A DNA stretch of 64,000 nt from Pseudomonadota bacterium (GTDB lineage: Bacteria > Pseudomonadota > Gammaproteobacteria > Burkholderiales > Methylophilaceae), in NCBI GenBank assembly GCA_029563075.1, contig JAKQTN010000007.1, positions 1 through 64,000 on the forward strand. The letters run 5' to 3'. The number at the start of each line of letters is the position of its first letter. The stretch's first letter is position 1. A program made the position numbers and the translations under genes. Positions 38,575 through 48,777 of this stretch are shown one piece after another. Under the pieces are notes generated by a model. The model had not been told where the DNA came from. It saw only the letters and a program-made list of their open reading frames with translations, and did not search any database.

Positions 38575-39134
38575 ACGCCTTGAGTACTGAAGAAAACCCC
38601 TCGGAAAGACCCACGCTACTTTTAGTAGATGATGACGAGGAATTCTTGAGTGTTCTAGCCCCGGCCATGAAAAAGCGCGGCTTCTTGGTTACTACTGCGA
38701 ACAGTGCAGAAAGCGCTTTTGAGCTTGCCAAGCAAGATGCGCCAGAATATGCCTTAGTGGATCTTAAAATGTCTGGCAACTCCGGCCTGGTGCTGGTGCG
38801 CCAGCTCACAGGCCTCAATGCGGGCACACGCATTGTCGTGCTCACTGGTTTTGCCAGCATTACTACTGCTGTAGAAGCCATTAAGCTTGGTGCGACACAT
38901 TATCTTGCCAAACCTGTAGATGCTGACGAGATCGTCGCGGCATTCAAAAAAGCATCCGGCGATACCGAGGTGGAATTAGCCGCAAATCCGCTAACGGTAG
39001 ATCGCCTGGAATGGGAACATATTCAGCGCGTACTCGCAGAGCATGATGGCAATATTTCGGCTACTGCAAGAAGCCTTAATATGCACAGACGCTCATTGCA
39101 ACGCAAATTAAGCAAAAATCCAACCAAGCCTTAA
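38571..39134 (+). CDS. regA: RegA/PrrA-type response regulator
   Basis: A 187-residue response regulator with receiver domain (LLLVDDDEEF acid pair, phospho-acceptor Asp64 in ALVDLKMSG, Thr and Lys switch residues in VLTGFAS and LAKPVD) and a C-terminal Fis-type helix-turn-helix (about residues 140-187, ISATARSLNMHRRSLQRKL). This short build is the RegA layout, which activates or represses by binding GCGNC-type repeats. It overlaps regB by 4 bp and a matching inverted repeat lies at 37165-37179. Confidence 0.92.
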   Translation: MNALSTEENPSERPTLLLVDDDEEFLSVLAPAMKKRGFLVTTANSAESAFELAKQDAPEYALVDLKMSGNSGLVLVRQLTGLNAGTRIVVLTGFASITTAVEAIKLGATHYLAKPVDADEIVAAFKKASGDTEVELAANPLTVDRLEWEHIQRVLAEHDGNISATARSLNMHRRSLQRKLSKNPTKP

Positions 39135-39170
39135 AATCTAATCTTAAAAAATCAAACCTAGGAAAAAAGT

Positions 39171-40124
39171 ATGGCAGCAGGCAGTTTACTCGCACTTTTA
39201 GACGATATAGCAACAATACTGGATGACGTTTCGGTGATGACCAAAGTTGCCGCCAAAAAAACCTCCGGGGTGCTGGGCGATGATTTAGCGCTTAATGCAC
39301 AGCAAGTCTCAGGCGTGCATGCAGAGCGCGAGCTTCCGGTAGTATGGGCTGTGGCAAAAGGCTCTTTCATCAACAAGTTGATATTAGTGCCGACTGCACT
39401 GGCGATTAGCTACTTCATCCCATGGCTAATCACGCCGCTGCTAATGGTTGGCGGCGCGTATTTATGTTTTGAAGGTTTTGAAAAAATCGCACACAAATTC
39501 TTGCATAGCGCGCATGAAGATTTAGCACATAATGCTGCACTAGCCGAAGCCGTTGCAGATAAAAAAGCAGATATGGTCGAACTGGAAAAAGAAAAAATTA
39601 AAGGCGCAATTCGTACTGATTTTATATTGTCAGCCGAAATTATTGTGATTGCTCTTGGCTCTGTAGCAGGAGTGACTGCAAACTTTAGCAAACAAGTCGC
39701 CGTTGTTTCGTTGATTGCGATCATCATGACAGTAGGGGTATACGGCTTGGTAGCTGGTATTGTCAAGCTGGATGACCTTGGCCTGCATTTAATGCTTAAA
39801 AGGGGCAAAAGTTTTTATAGACAACTGCAGCGTAAAACCGGCGAAAAAATATTGGGCTTTGCACCTTATTTAATGCGCACCTTATCTGTAGTTGGTACTG
39901 CAGCCATGTTTATGGTGGGCGGCAGCATCATCGGTCACGGCGTATCCGCTTTACATCATTTTAGTGAGCATATCGCCGAAGTTGTGCAAGATTTACCTGT
40001 AGTTGGTGGTGCATTATCTATTATATCGCCGATTTTAGTCGATGCAGTTATTGGCTTGATTGTGGGGGCGATTTGCCTTGCAGTCTTTGAACTTGGCAAG
40101 AGGTTTTTAGCAAAAAAACGATAG
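39171..40124 (+). CDS. DUF808 family inner-membrane protein (YedI-like)
   Basis: A 317-residue protein. The N-terminal MAAGSLLALLDDIATILDDVSVMTK and the segment GVLGDDLALNAQQVSGV are typical of DUF808. Six or more hydrophobic segments (WLITPLLMVGGAYLCFEGFEK, FILSAEIIVIALGSVAG, VSLIAIIMTVGVYGLVAGI and later ones) are present. The function is not established. It follows regA after 36 bp with no terminator seen, so it may be in the regBA transcript. Confidence 0.88.
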   Translation: MAAGSLLALLDDIATILDDVSVMTKVAAKKTSGVLGDDLALNAQQVSGVHAERELPVVWAVAKGSFINKLILVPTALAISYFIPWLITPLLMVGGAYLCFEGFEKIAHKFLHSAHEDLAHNAALAEAVADKKADMVELEKEKIKGAIRTDFILSAEIIVIALGSVAGVTANFSKQVAVVSLIAIIMTVGVYGLVAGIVKLDDLGLHLMLKRGKSFYRQLQRKTGEKILGFAPYLMRTLSVVGTAAMFMVGGSIIGHGVSALHHFSEHIAEVVQDLPVVGGALSIISPILVDAVIGLIVGAICLAVFELGKRFLAKKR

Positions 40125-40131
40125 CGTTTTT
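40114..40131. terminator. Small A/T-rich hairpin at DUF808-DUF1905 junction
   Basis: AAAAACG (40114-40120) and CGTTTTT (40125-40131) form a 7-bp stem with a 4-base loop, covering the DUF808 stop codon. It sits between convergent genes only 15 bp apart. The stem is short and GC-poor, so this is a weak call. Confidence 0.35.
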
Positions 40132-40139
40132 ACTAAAAG

Positions 40140-40451
40140 CTACATACTAATTTCCAGCGTCACTTTTACGGAGTCACTTGCCGCTATTTTTTCTTTTTTG
40201 CGCACCTCCGCTTTAATCGGCAAGATGTAAGCATCCGCTTTAGAATGCGGGAAAATTGAAGTCTGCCAAGTCGTATTGCCGATTGTTACCAGCACACGCA
40301 CGGCACCCCAGCCACGACGTTTGCCTTGCAAGTTCTCGCTGAAAAATTTGATTTCTTCCGATTTATCTTTCGGCAAAGTAATAAAGTGCCAAGCACCTTT
40401 GCCTTGCCATAACCAGCACTTTCCGGTGAAAGTGAAACTTAAATCCAGCAT
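40140..40451 (-). CDS. DUF1905 family protein
   Basis: A 103-residue protein with the DUF1905 pattern: GKCWLWQGKGAWHFITLPKDKSEEI (in part), GWGAVRVLVTIGNTTWQTSIFP and AYILPIKAEVRKKEKI. It is a small all-beta single domain. In other bacteria it sometimes is fused to a YdeI/OmdA-like part, which is absent here. Function unknown. It begins 2 bp after the molybdopterin protein gene, so they are probably translated from one mRNA. Confidence 0.85.
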   Translation of the reverse strand: MLDLSFTFTGKCWLWQGKGAWHFITLPKDKSEEIKFFSENLQGKRRGWGAVRVLVTIGNTTWQTSIFPHSKADAYILPIKAEVRKKEKIAASDSVKVTLEISM

Positions 40452-40453
40452 AG

Positions 40454-41095
40454 CTATTCGTCGTCGCTAAAGCGCTGCTCCTGCCAAGGGTCGGCCTCGT
40501 TATGGTAGCCGCGCACTTCCCAAAAGCCGGGTCTATCAAATTCGTGCAGTTCGATGGCTTTCAGCCATTTAGCGCCTTTCCAGGCGTATCTTTTCGGTAC
40601 CACCATGCGTACAGGGCCGCCATGCGCGGTGGTAAGCGGATAGCCAAGCGCGCTATGCGCAACCATCACGTCATCGTCAAGCAAAGCTGCCAGATCAAGG
40701 TTGGTCGTGTAGCCATCGTAGCCGTGCAAAGTCACGAATTTGGCCGTTTTCAGAGGCGCAGCCAGCATCAGCAAATGCTGCGCCTTCACACCCACCCAAT
40801 CCATATCCAGCCTGCTCCAGCGCGTAACACAGTGAAAATCTGAAACACTGGTGGTTTGAGGCAGTAGCTGAAACGCTTCCCAATCCAGATTCAGCTCGTT
40901 TTCTACTAAGCCGAAAATACGCAGTTTCCAATTAGATTTGTTAACCTCCGGCAGAATGCCTAAATCCAGAATCGGGAAATTTTTGACTTCAGTCTGCCCG
41001 GCTGGCACACGCACATTTTGATTGATTTTACCGGGTTTATTGCCTTTTCTTGCGATAGCAATTTTGCCTTCGATAAGTTTTTTCCAGTCTGGCAT
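40454..41095 (-). CDS. Sulfite-oxidase-fold molybdopterin protein
   Basis: A 213-residue protein with the core of the sulfite-oxidase family. SDFHCVTRWSRLDMDWVGV holds the Cys that binds molybdenum, and AHSALGYPLTTAHGGPVRMVVPKRYAWKGAKWLKAIEL is the second conserved part (shown in fragments only: HGGPVRMVVP, WKGAKWLKAIE). The start MPDWKKL at 41095 lacks a Tat signal, unlike MsrP, so it should be cytosolic. The reaction is unknown. A longer in-frame start would extend into lspA. DUF1905 follows by 2 bp. Confidence 0.83.
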   Translation of the reverse strand: MPDWKKLIEGKIAIARKGNKPGKINQNVRVPAGQTEVKNFPILDLGILPEVNKSNWKLRIFGLVENELNLDWEAFQLLPQTTSVSDFHCVTRWSRLDMDWVGVKAQHLLMLAAPLKTAKFVTLHGYDGYTTNLDLAALLDDDVMVAHSALGYPLTTAHGGPVRMVVPKRYAWKGAKWLKAIELHEFDRPGFWEVRGYHNEADPWQEQRFSDDE

Positions 41096-41105
41096 CGCAG
41101 TATTT

Positions 41106-41564
41106 TTAAGCCTTGTCTTGTTTAAAGCTATCCCACAATAAAATCGCCACGCCCACGCTGATTGCACTATCTGCCACGTTAAAGGCCGGCCAATAATATT
41201 CATTGATGTGGAAATACAGAAAATCCACCACATATCCCAAAGTCAGCCGATCGTACAAATTACCGATGGCGCCTCCTAACACTAAGGCAAGACCAATACA
41301 AAAAAGTTTTTGCGTTGGATTTTTGCGAATCAAGTAAGTAATCACTATCACAGCGATAGCTGCAATTGCTGTAAAAAACCACTTCTGCCAGCCGCCTGCG
41401 CTGCTTAGAAAGCTAAACGCCGCACCCTCATTATGAAAGCGCACCAAGTCAAAAAAACTGGTAACGGTTAAATGCTCGCCATATTCAAAAGCATTTTGCA
41501 CCAAGTGTTTGGTATATAAATCCAGCACAACGACAATCGCACTGATTAAAAACCATTTACGCAT
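41106..41564 (-). CDS. lspA: Lipoprotein signal peptidase
   Basis: Inner-membrane aspartyl protease that cleaves signal peptides from diacylated prolipoproteins. The 152-residue protein has four membrane spans and the two catalytic Asp motifs [10 protein letters not shown] and FNVADSAI. The conserved [14 protein letters not shown] loop is present. Start 41564 gives MRKWFLIS and an 8-bp overlap with ileS; an earlier in-frame ATG would add eight basic residues. It is the last gene of murJ-ribF-ileS-lspA. Confidence 0.95.
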   Translation of the reverse strand: MRKWFLISAIVVVLDLYTKHLVQNAFEYGEHLTVTSFFDLVRFHNEGAAFSFLSSAGGWQKWFFTAIAAIAVIVITYLIRKNPTQKLFCIGLALVLGGAIGNLYDRLTLGYVVDFLYFHINEYYWPAFNVADSAISVGVAILLWDSFKQDKA

Positions 41565-44499
41565 GCGAACGCGCCTCACCCTTTCCAAACAAGTTGCTTA
41601 CACAACGCCCGCAAATGTGAGGATGTTCTGCGTCTGAACCCACATCCGCACGATAATGCCAGCAGCGGTCACATTTGACATGAGAGCTTGGGGTTACTTG
41701 CACCTCCAAAGCCCCAGCACGCTGATGAACTGTGGCACGGGAAACTAGTAAAACAAATTTAAGCTCATCCCCCAAACTACTCAATCCATCATAACTTACA
41801 CCAGAGGCATAAATATCAACTTCAGCTTCTAACGATGAGCCAACATTTCCTGCGCTACGCTCATTCTCAATCAGTTTATTTAGCTCTTGCTCCCGAAGGT
41901 TTCTAATGAATCCCCATTTGTTTATTTGCGAAGTATCCAACCCATGTGCCGGCAATTGGTACCACTCTTCCTCGAACACCGTAGTTTCTTCGCTGACTTT
42001 CAGCGTTTGCCAAATCTCATCAGCAGTAAAACTCAATATTGGTGCCATCAGGCGCATCATTGCATGCGTAATATGATGCAGCGCGCTTTGCGCCGCGCGG
42101 CGTGCGCGTGAGGTTTCGCCTGCCGTGTAGAGCCTGTCTTTAAGAATGTCCAGGTAAAAACCACCTAAATCTTCCGAGCAGAAACTAACAAATTTCTGTA
42201 CTGCCAAATGAAACTCATAACGCTCGTAATCTGCCAGAATTTCTGTTTGCAGTTTTTCTGTCAGCGCTAAAGCATAACGGTCAATCTCCAGCCATTCATT
42301 GACGGGCAACAAATCTTTACCTGCATCGAAATCTGCCAAATTGGCGAGTAAAAAGCGTAAAGTGTTGCGAATACGACGGTAACTTTCAGCAACGCGTTTC
42401 AAAATCTCATCTGAAATCGTCAGCTCGCCAGAGTAATCGGTTGAAGCCACCCATAAACGTAGAATATCCGCGCCGTAGGTATCCATCACCTTTTGCGGTG
42501 CAACTACATTGCCTTTGGATTTACTCATCTTGTGACCGGAACCATCCACCACAAAGCCATGCGTCAACAAGGCATCGTAAGGCGCACGCCCGTCAATCGC
42601 GCAACCAGTTAATAATGAGCTTTGGAACCAGCCACGATGCTGGTCAGAGCCTTCCAGGTACAAATCTGCAGGAAAAGCGAGTTCAGGACGCCGCTTTAAC
42701 ACTGCGGCATGGGTGGCACCTGAATCAAACCATACATCTAGCGTATCAGTCACTTTTTTGTAATTCTTATAATTATGTACTGGCGAGTTGTTTGATTCAA
42801 ACTCTGCGGTTTCATTTTCCAGGAAACTCTCGACATCCAGCGAGAACCAAGCTTCAATACCTTGCTTTTCAACTAACTCACAAACCTTTTCAACAAGAAG
42901 TGGTGTTAGCGGATGAAGTCCCCCAACCTCTTTGTGAACAAAAAATGGCATGGGCACACCCCAGTTACGTTGGCGGGATACGCACCAATCGGGACGGTTC
43001 TTTAACATTGCCTCTAAACGCGCCTTGCCCCAATTAGGATAAAAATCCGTATTTTCAACAGCACGCATTGCACCTTCCCTAAGCACACCATGCTTGGTAT
43101 CAAAACGTTCTCCGTTGCCATTAAAATTCTCATGAATACTCATACTGATAAACCACTGATGAGTCGCCAACTGCATCAGGGGGGTTTTGTGACGCCAGCA
43201 ATGTGGAAAGCTGTGATTTAAGCGCGCGCTGGCTAACAAAGTACCATTTTCTTGCATTTTGGCGAGAATCACTTTATTGGCTTCTTGGCGACTTAAACCG
43301 CGAATTGCCTCAAACTCAACCAAATCGCTATTAAAAAACTTGCCATCACCGCCCATCAACACGCGTGGCTTTTCGTTTGGGAAGTTAGCTTTCATCACTA
43401 ACCAGTCGTCATTACCATGCGCGGCAGCGGTATGCACCAAGCCAGTACCTGTTTCGGCCGTGACGTGATCGCCACAGATGATAGGCACTTGGCGGTTATC
43501 AAACGGGTGATGAAGCTGTATAAACTCTAAGTTTTTACCGCTAGTAGTCGCTTGTATTTCCCAGGTTTCTAGTTGGTACTTTCTCCTGAGTCCTATCTCA
43601 AACATTGCATCAAGTGTTACCGAATCCAGCGTTTCAGCAACACTTGCACTAACTGGTTGTGCCAATTGACTATGAACGATTAAATAGCCCTTCTCAGTTT
43701 TTACCAAGCTATACCCCATATCCGGATGCACGCTCACTGCCTGATTCGCAGGCAATGTCCATGGTGTCGTCGTCCAAATCACTGCAAAAGCATCACCCTT
43801 AACATCCACGCCAAACACCTTGCTTAAAGCAGCGTTATCAACCACCTTAAACCCCACATCAATTGCGGGACTATTAACATCTTCATATTCCACCTCAGCC
43901 TCGGCAAGTGCAGAGCCACAGTCCACACACCAATGCACGGGTTTGGAGCCTTGGTACAGATAGCCGTTTTCATAGATTTTGCCGAGCGCGCGCATGATGT
44001 CGGCCTCGGTCTTGAAATCCATCGTCAGATACGGATTATCCCAGTCGCCCAGCACACCGAGGCGAATGAAGTCTTTTTTCTGTTTCTCTACCTGCTCGGC
44101 AGCGTAGGCACGGCATAGCTCGCGGAACTTGGCAGGATCTATATTTTTACCGTGGTTTTTCTCAACCACCAGCTCAATCGGCAGGCCGTGGCAATCCCAG
44201 CCCGGCACATAGGGCGCATCAAAACCACTCATGGTTTTCGATTTTACGATGATGTCTTTGAGAATTTTATTCACCGCATGGCCGATATGAATATCGCCAT
44301 TCGCGTACGGCGGGCCGTCGTGCAGAATGAATTTTTTTGCACCTTTGCGCGCTTCTCTGATTCTTTGATAGAGCTTCTTGTCTTGCCACTGTTTCAGCCA
44401 TGCCGGCTCACGCTTGGCTAAATCGCCACGCATGGGAAAACTGGTTTCTGGCAAATTGAGTTTGTATTTACTTTGTTCTGTATTAGCGTTTTCTGACAT
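41557..44499 (-). CDS. ileS: Isoleucyl-tRNA synthetase
   Basis: Charges tRNA-Ile and hydrolyses mischarged Val-tRNA. The 980-residue class I enzyme has HIGH-type [11 protein letters not shown], the editing-domain [29 protein letters not shown] in [10 protein letters not shown], and the C-terminal zinc site CDRCWHYR...CGRC. Extra residues around the middle are encoded by more AT-rich DNA, but no frameshift is seen. ATG 44499 begins [19 protein letters not shown]; a longer start would overlap ribF. ribF precedes and lspA overlaps at the end. Confidence 0.98.
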   Translation of the reverse strand: MSENANTEQSKYKLNLPETSFPMRGDLAKREPAWLKQWQDKKLYQRIREARKGAKKFILHDGPPYANGDIHIGHAVNKILKDIIVKSKTMSGFDAPYVPGWDCHGLPIELVVEKNHGKNIDPAKFRELCRAYAAEQVEKQKKDFIRLGVLGDWDNPYLTMDFKTEADIMRALGKIYENGYLYQGSKPVHWCVDCGSALAEAEVEYEDVNSPAIDVGFKVVDNAALSKVFGVDVKGDAFAVIWTTTPWTLPANQAVSVHPDMGYSLVKTEKGYLIVHSQLAQPVSASVAETLDSVTLDAMFEIGLRRKYQLETWEIQATTSGKNLEFIQLHHPFDNRQVPIICGDHVTAETGTGLVHTAAAHGNDDWLVMKANFPNEKPRVLMGGDGKFFNSDLVEFEAIRGLSRQEANKVILAKMQENGTLLASARLNHSFPHCWRHKTPLMQLATHQWFISMSIHENFNGNGERFDTKHGVLREGAMRAVENTDFYPNWGKARLEAMLKNRPDWCVSRQRNWGVPMPFFVHKEVGGLHPLTPLLVEKVCELVEKQGIEAWFSLDVESFLENETAEFESNNSPVHNYKNYKKVTDTLDVWFDSGATHAAVLKRRPELAFPADLYLEGSDQHRGWFQSSLLTGCAIDGRAPYDALLTHGFVVDGSGHKMSKSKGNVVAPQKVMDTYGADILRLWVASTDYSGELTISDEILKRVAESYRRIRNTLRFLLANLADFDAGKDLLPVNEWLEIDRYALALTEKLQTEILADYERYEFHLAVQKFVSFCSEDLGGFYLDILKDRLYTAGETSRARRAAQSALHHITHAMMRLMAPILSFTADEIWQTLKVSEETTVFEEEWYQLPAHGLDTSQINKWGFIRNLREQELNKLIENERSAGNVGSSLEAEVDIYASGVSYDGLSSLGDELKFVLLVSRATVHQRAGALEVQVTPSSHVKCDRCWHYRADVGSDAEHPHICGRCVSNLFGKGEARSHA

Positions 44500-44509
44500 G
44501 ACTTGTTTC

Positions 44510-45412
44510 TTAATCTTGCTTCTTAAAATATTGTCTAGCGACTTCTGTATCGTTTGCAATGTGCGCTTTTAGCGCCTCTAAATTTTCAAATTTCATTTCT
44601 TCACGGATTTTATGCATAAATTCTACATGCACATGCCTTCCATATAAATCATCATTAAAATCAAGCACATGTACTTCAAGCAGCAACTTTGGCACGCCTG
44701 CGATGGTTGGCCGGACACCTAAATTAGCCACCGAATTCAGCCCGTCCAATTTTACCGCATAAACGCCGGTTAAAGCAGGCCGCTCGTGCCGCATGTGAAT
44801 ATTGGCCGTAGGAAAACCCAGCTGCCGTCCACGCTTAGCGCCATGCACTACTTTGCCGCTGATGCTGTAATTGCGCCCAAGTAATTGTTTGGTTAAATTC
44901 AAATCACCATTTGCAAGCGCTTTGCGCACCCGTGTACTGGATACGCGTTCGCCATCCAAATTGACTTGCGGCAGGCTGATTAAATCGAATCCATTTGACT
45001 TAAAATCAGCCACAGTTCCAGCGCGCCCGGCGCCAAATTTAAAATCATCCCCAACCAGTATCGAGGTTACATTGAGTTTCTCGCGCAAAATTTGTTGCAT
45101 GAAGTCTTGCGCACTGATGGCCGCGAAGCGTTTGTTAAACGCACAGACAAATACTTTTTTTACCCCAAATTCTTCAAATCGCTCCAGCTTCTCTCGCAAG
45201 TTGCACAGCCGTTCCGATGCGTTTAGCGGTGTAAAAAACTCGCGCGGATGCGGCTCGAACGTCATCACTGCTGGCGTTAATTTTTTATCTTTTGCAACCT
45301 CAATTAAGCGGCCCAACAAGGCTTGATGGCCCAAGTGCATGCCGTCAAAGTTGCCAATTGCCAAGGCAAGTGGCAAGCAAGGATGGGCTGGCAAGTGCCG
45401 GAATACTTGCAT
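44510..45412 (-). CDS. ribF: Bifunctional riboflavin kinase/FAD synthetase
   Basis: Makes FMN and FAD from riboflavin. The 300-residue protein has the nucleotidyltransferase part with [16 protein letters not shown] and [29 protein letters not shown], and the kinase part with [11 protein letters not shown] and [13 protein letters not shown] 45412 overlaps the murJ stop by 1 bp (TAATG) and gives MQVFRHL, the typical start. The upstream in-frame extension is an artefact of low-complexity DNA in murJ. Confidence 0.96.
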   Translation of the reverse strand: MQVFRHLPAHPCLPLALAIGNFDGMHLGHQALLGRLIEVAKDKKLTPAVMTFEPHPREFFTPLNASERLCNLREKLERFEEFGVKKVFVCAFNKRFAAISAQDFMQQILREKLNVTSILVGDDFKFGAGRAGTVADFKSNGFDLISLPQVNLDGERVSSTRVRKALANGDLNLTKQLLGRNYSISGKVVHGAKRGRQLGFPTANIHMRHERPALTGVYAVKLDGLNSVANLGVRPTIAGVPKLLLEVHVLDFNDDLYGRHVHVEFMHKIREEMKFENLEALKAHIANDTEVARQYFKKQD

Positions 45413-46956
45413 TAGCGCGAAACCCTGCGCGAGAAATCTTGCAGCCTGAAGCCCTGCGCCCACAGCGCAGCAAAATAGGCACCCGCACCCACCGCCAGCA
45501 GCAGCAGCATGTGCAAGATTTTTTGTATGAGCGTGTAGTGTAGCCATTGCTGCGGCGCGCCCATGCTGTAATACAGCGCCACCGCCATTACCAGCAGTGC
45601 CGCCACTAACTTGAGAAAAAATAAGCCCCAGCCTGTGCGCGGTGTAAACGCGTGGCTGTTGTGCAGGTTGATGTAGAGTAAAGCCGCGTTGAGGCAGGCG
45701 CTCAAGCCTATTGCCAGCGCGAGGCCGACATGCTTCAAATCCAGTACAAACACAAACAGCAGATTCATCAGCTGCGTCATGACCAAGGTAAACACGGCAA
45801 TTTTCACGGGCGTTTTAATGTTTTGCCGCGCGTAAAAACCAGGCGCCAACACCTTCACCAGAATCAAACCTAACAGACCTAGGCTGTAAGCGATAAGCGC
45901 TTGCTCGGTCATCAGCACATCATGGGCGGTAAACTTGCCATAGTAGAACAGCGTGACCACCAAAGGTTTGGCCAGCACCGCAAGCGCCACTGCGGCAGGC
46001 GCGGCCAGGATGAGCGTTAAACGCAGGCCCCAATCCAGTAATTGCGAATAATCACTATCCGATTTATCCACATATGATTTCGCCAGACTGGGCAGCAGAA
46101 TCGTGCCCAGCGCCACACCCAATACGCCGGTAGGGAATTCCATGAGGCGATCGGCATAATACAGCCATGACACACTGCCGGTTTGCAAAAAAGAGGCGAA
46201 AACATTGTTGATGACAATAGAAATTTGCGCCACCGATACTCCAAAAATCGCCGGCAGCATTAACTTTAGGATGCGCCTTACGCCTTCGTCCTGCAGGTTC
46301 AGCTCATAGCGCGGCAGCAAGCCCAATTGCCGTAAATACGGCCATTGGTAAGCAAGCTGAATCACACCACCCACAAAAACCGCCCACGCCAGCACCTTGA
46401 TGGAATAATTGACATGCGGCGCGACAAACAGCATGGCGGCAATAAACGACAGATTGAGCCATACAGGCGTGAACGCCGGCACCTGAAACTTGCTGTAAGT
46501 GTTCAGCACGCCGCCTGCCAGCGACACCAGCGAAATGAAGAAGATATAAGGAAAGGTAATGCGCAACAGCTCGACTGTTAAGTTGAATTTGGCTGTTTCT
46601 GCGACAAAACCGGGAGCGGTAACGGCCACGATCAAGGGCGCTGCGAGCATGCCCACAATCGTCACGACCACTAGAAACACGCCCATCAGGCTCGCCACAT
46701 GGTTAATCAGCGCATGTGTTTCGACCTGTGTACGCTGCACTTTATATTCCGCCAGAATCGGCACAAATGCCTGGCTAAATGCACCTTCTGCCGACACCCT
46801 GCGCAACAGATTGGGAATTTTGAACGCGACAAAAAAGGCATCTGTCGCCAACCCTGCGCCAAACACGCGTGCGATAAGCGTATCGCGCACAAAGCCCAAA
46901 ATGCGCGAGATAAACGTCATGCTGCCAACAGCGGCTAAGGCTTTGAGTAAATTCAT
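45412..46956 (-). CDS. murJ: Lipid II flippase MurJ
   Basis: Flips lipid II across the inner membrane for peptidoglycan synthesis. The 514-residue MOP-family protein has about 14 hydrophobic spans and the family blocks MTFISRILGFVRDTLIARVFGAG (in part), FFVAFKIPNLLRRVSAEGAFSQAFVP (in part), and ISIVINNVFASFLQTGSVSWLYYADRLMEFPTGVLGVALGTILLPSLA in fragments. Arg residues in the central cavity are kept. It starts the murJ-ribF-ileS-lspA operon, divergent from rpsT across 182 bp. Confidence 0.96.
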   Translation of the reverse strand: MNLLKALAAVGSMTFISRILGFVRDTLIARVFGAGLATDAFFVAFKIPNLLRRVSAEGAFSQAFVPILAEYKVQRTQVETHALINHVASLMGVFLVVVTIVGMLAAPLIVAVTAPGFVAETAKFNLTVELLRITFPYIFFISLVSLAGGVLNTYSKFQVPAFTPVWLNLSFIAAMLFVAPHVNYSIKVLAWAVFVGGVIQLAYQWPYLRQLGLLPRYELNLQDEGVRRILKLMLPAIFGVSVAQISIVINNVFASFLQTGSVSWLYYADRLMEFPTGVLGVALGTILLPSLAKSYVDKSDSDYSQLLDWGLRLTLILAAPAAVALAVLAKPLVVTLFYYGKFTAHDVLMTEQALIAYSLGLLGLILVKVLAPGFYARQNIKTPVKIAVFTLVMTQLMNLLFVFVLDLKHVGLALAIGLSACLNAALLYINLHNSHAFTPRTGWGLFFLKLVAALLVMAVALYYSMGAPQQWLHYTLIQKILHMLLLLAVGAGAYFAALWAQGFRLQDFSRRVSR

Positions 46957-47063
46957 CTAATCTTTATAAATTGAAAATTACTGCGATTTTAGCATGCCAG
47001 CCCCGCTATTTTCAGTTAAGCTGTTCTTCGAAGAATTATTGCAGGCAAATTAAGCTTTAGTTC

Positions 47064-47092
47064 TTGCAAAAAGTCCCAAAAAACACTAATAT
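47064..47092 (+). promoter_or_regulatory. Sigma-70 promoter of rpsT
   Basis: TTGCAA (47064-47069) and TAATAT (47087-47092) are 17 bp apart and lie 47 bp before the rpsT start. Each hexamer matches four of six consensus positions. The 182-bp gap between murJ and rpsT holds no other feature that I can support. Confidence 0.45.
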
Positions 47093-47138
47093 GCACGGTT
47101 TCGTATTAACACCCGTTAAGCATTAGGATAAAGAACAC

Positions 47139-47549
47139 ATGGCAAATACCGCACAAGCACGCAAACGCGCGCGTCAATCCGTTAAAGTAAACGCACACAA
47201 CGCAGCATTGCGCTCAACTTTGCGTACTGCAATTAAAAAAGTGATTAAGGCCATCGAATCTGGCGATAAAGCAGCTGCAGTGGCTAGCTACCAAGAGAAT
47301 GTCAGCGTGATTGACCGGATCGCGGATAAGAAAATTATCCATAAAAACAAGGCAGCACGTCACAAAAGCCGCTTAACAGCAGCAATTAAATCATTAAAAG
47401 GCGATGCGCCTGTGATGCTGGCCAAAAAAGCCGCGCCTAAAGCCAAAGCTGCTGCCAAACCGGCAAAAGCAGCTCCAAAAGCCGAAACTTCAAAAGCAGC
47501 AGCGCCTGCTAAAGCTAAAGCACCTGCCAAAGCAAAAGCTGCTAAATAG
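47139..47549 (+). CDS. rpsT: 30S ribosomal protein S20 with long basic C-terminal tail
   Basis: Binds 16S rRNA early in small-subunit assembly. The first about 87 residues are a normal S20: [21 protein letters not shown] (in part), [29 protein letters not shown] (in part). Residues about 88-136 are a low-complexity tail of Lys, Ala and Pro, for example [20 protein letters not shown] and [14 protein letters not shown], similar to histone H1-like tails. The usual length of S20 is near 87. The reading frame is open through a normal stop with a terminator behind, so the tail is not a frameshift product. Confidence 0.97.
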   Translation: MANTAQARKRARQSVKVNAHNAALRSTLRTAIKKVIKAIESGDKAAAVASYQENVSVIDRIADKKIIHKNKAARHKSRLTAAIKSLKGDAPVMLAKKAAPKAKAAAKPAKAAPKAETSKAAAPAKAKAPAKAKAAK

Positions 47550-47563
47550 AGCGACTTATAAAT

Positions 47564-47591
47564 AAAAAAGCCTCGCATGCGAGGCTTTTTT
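47564..47591. terminator. Bidirectional terminator of rpsT and purK
   Basis: A 28-bp perfect palindrome with arms AAAAAAGCCTCG and CGAGGCTTTTTT and a central CATG. The stem is flanked by A- and T-runs, so it works on both strands. It lies 14 bp after rpsT and 13 bp before the purK end. Confidence 0.9.
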
Positions 47592-47604
47592 ATTGGCTGA
47601 AACT

Positions 47605-48777
47605 TTAACTCTCGCCCACATGCAGTTCACTGCGCGCAATTAATGCCGCATTCAGCACCGCCTGTTTATCCTGCCCAATCACCGTGAAATGTCCCATTTT
47701 GCGGCCTTTACGCGGTTCGTGCTTGCCATACAAATGCAGCTTTAAATTAGCATGGCTGAGCGCCTTATTCCATGCGGGTGCTGAGACATCATTCTGGGCA
47801 TCTTTTTTTGCGCCAGCAAACCAGCTGTCACCCAGAATGTTCACCATCACGGCATTGCTATGCAAGCTTGCATCACCAAGCGGCAAGCCTGTCATCACGC
47901 GCACCTGCTGCTCAAATTGATTGGTCACACAGGCATCGATCGAATAATGTCCGGAATTATGCGGCCGCGGCGCGATTTCATTCACCAAAATCTGATGCCC
48001 TACCACAAAAAACTCCACGCCCAGCACACCTATATAGTCCAGTTTTTCTGCCAGTTTTTTTGCAATCTCACGTGCGTTGGCTTTCAGCACTTCACTGCAG
48101 CGCGCCGGCACGATGCTGATATCTAGAATACCGTTCAAATGGCTGTTTTCTGCCGTTGAAAAGGCTTCGACATTCCCGTCTGCGTCACGCGCCAGCACGA
48201 CAGATACTTCCAGATCCAGCGGCAGCATCTGCTCCAGCACGCAGACCTCATGTTTGAAATCGGTAAACGCTGATAAGGCTTCGGCTTGATTTTTTACGCG
48301 CGCCTGGCCTTTGCCGTCATAACCAAAACGCGCCACTTTAAGGATTGCCGGATAAAGCGAACTCGCGTCTTCCGGCAGATCGTGCGTACTGTTAATCACC
48401 GCAAACGGCGCCACCGGCAAACCAGCATTTTTAATGAAGTTTTTTTCCAGCACACGGTTTTGCGCAATCGCCACACTGGCCGCGCTGGGACGCACAACAA
48501 CCGACTCTGCAAGCGTCTCCAGCGTTTTAGCGGGAACGTTCTCAAATTCTGTAGTAACAGCGGCACAGGTTTGCGCCATTTGTTTTAACGCATCAGCGTC
48601 ATCATAATTTGCACATAAATGCACATCTGCGATTTTGCCTGCAGGGCTGTTTTTATCAGGATCCAGCACCGTTACCTGATAGCCCATTTCGTGTGCAGCA
48701 ATCACAAAAAAACGGCCTAACTGGCCGCCACCCAGCATGCCTAGCATGGCAGGCGCAAGTATCATGGTTGGCTTCAT
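47605..48777 (-). CDS. purK: N5-carboxyaminoimidazole ribonucleotide synthase
   Basis: Joins AIR and bicarbonate with ATP to give N5-CAIR in purine synthesis. The 390-residue ATP-grasp protein has the N-terminal [21 protein letters not shown] (in part), TTEFENVPA, the ATP-grasp core [11 protein letters not shown], and [24 protein letters not shown] (in part). Start 48777 overlaps the purE stop as ATGA, so translation is coupled. Confidence 0.96.
   Translation of the reverse strand: MKPTMILAPAMLGMLGGGQLGRFFVIAAHEMGYQVTVLDPDKNSPAGKIADVHLCANYDDADALKQMAQTCAAVTTEFENVPAKTLETLAESVVVRPSAASVAIAQNRVLEKNFIKNAGLPVAPFAVINSTHDLPEDASSLYPAILKVARFGYDGKGQARVKNQAEALSAFTDFKHEVCVLEQMLPLDLEVSVVLARDADGNVEAFSTAENSHLNGILDISIVPARCSEVLKANAREIAKKLAEKLDYIGVLGVEFFVVGHQILVNEIAPRPHNSGHYSIDACVTNQFEQQVRVMTGLPLGDASLHSNAVMVNILGDSWFAGAKKDAQNDVSAPAWNKALSHANLKLHLYGKHEPRKGRKMGHFTVIGQDKQAVLNAALIARSELHVGES

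Noticed and set aside
42441-43037. 198-codon open frame on the plus strand inside ileS
   Set aside because: Antisense to ileS, no start signals and no recognisable domain.
45413-45547. N-terminal extension of ribF by 45 residues
   Set aside because: The extension is Ala/Gly-rich, overlaps murJ and is absent from the usual RibF start; ATG 45412 fits the TAATG overlap.
47360-47578. Ala/Leu-rich frame opposite the rpsT tail
   Set aside because: Arises from the Lys/Ala repeat DNA of the S20 tail read in reverse.
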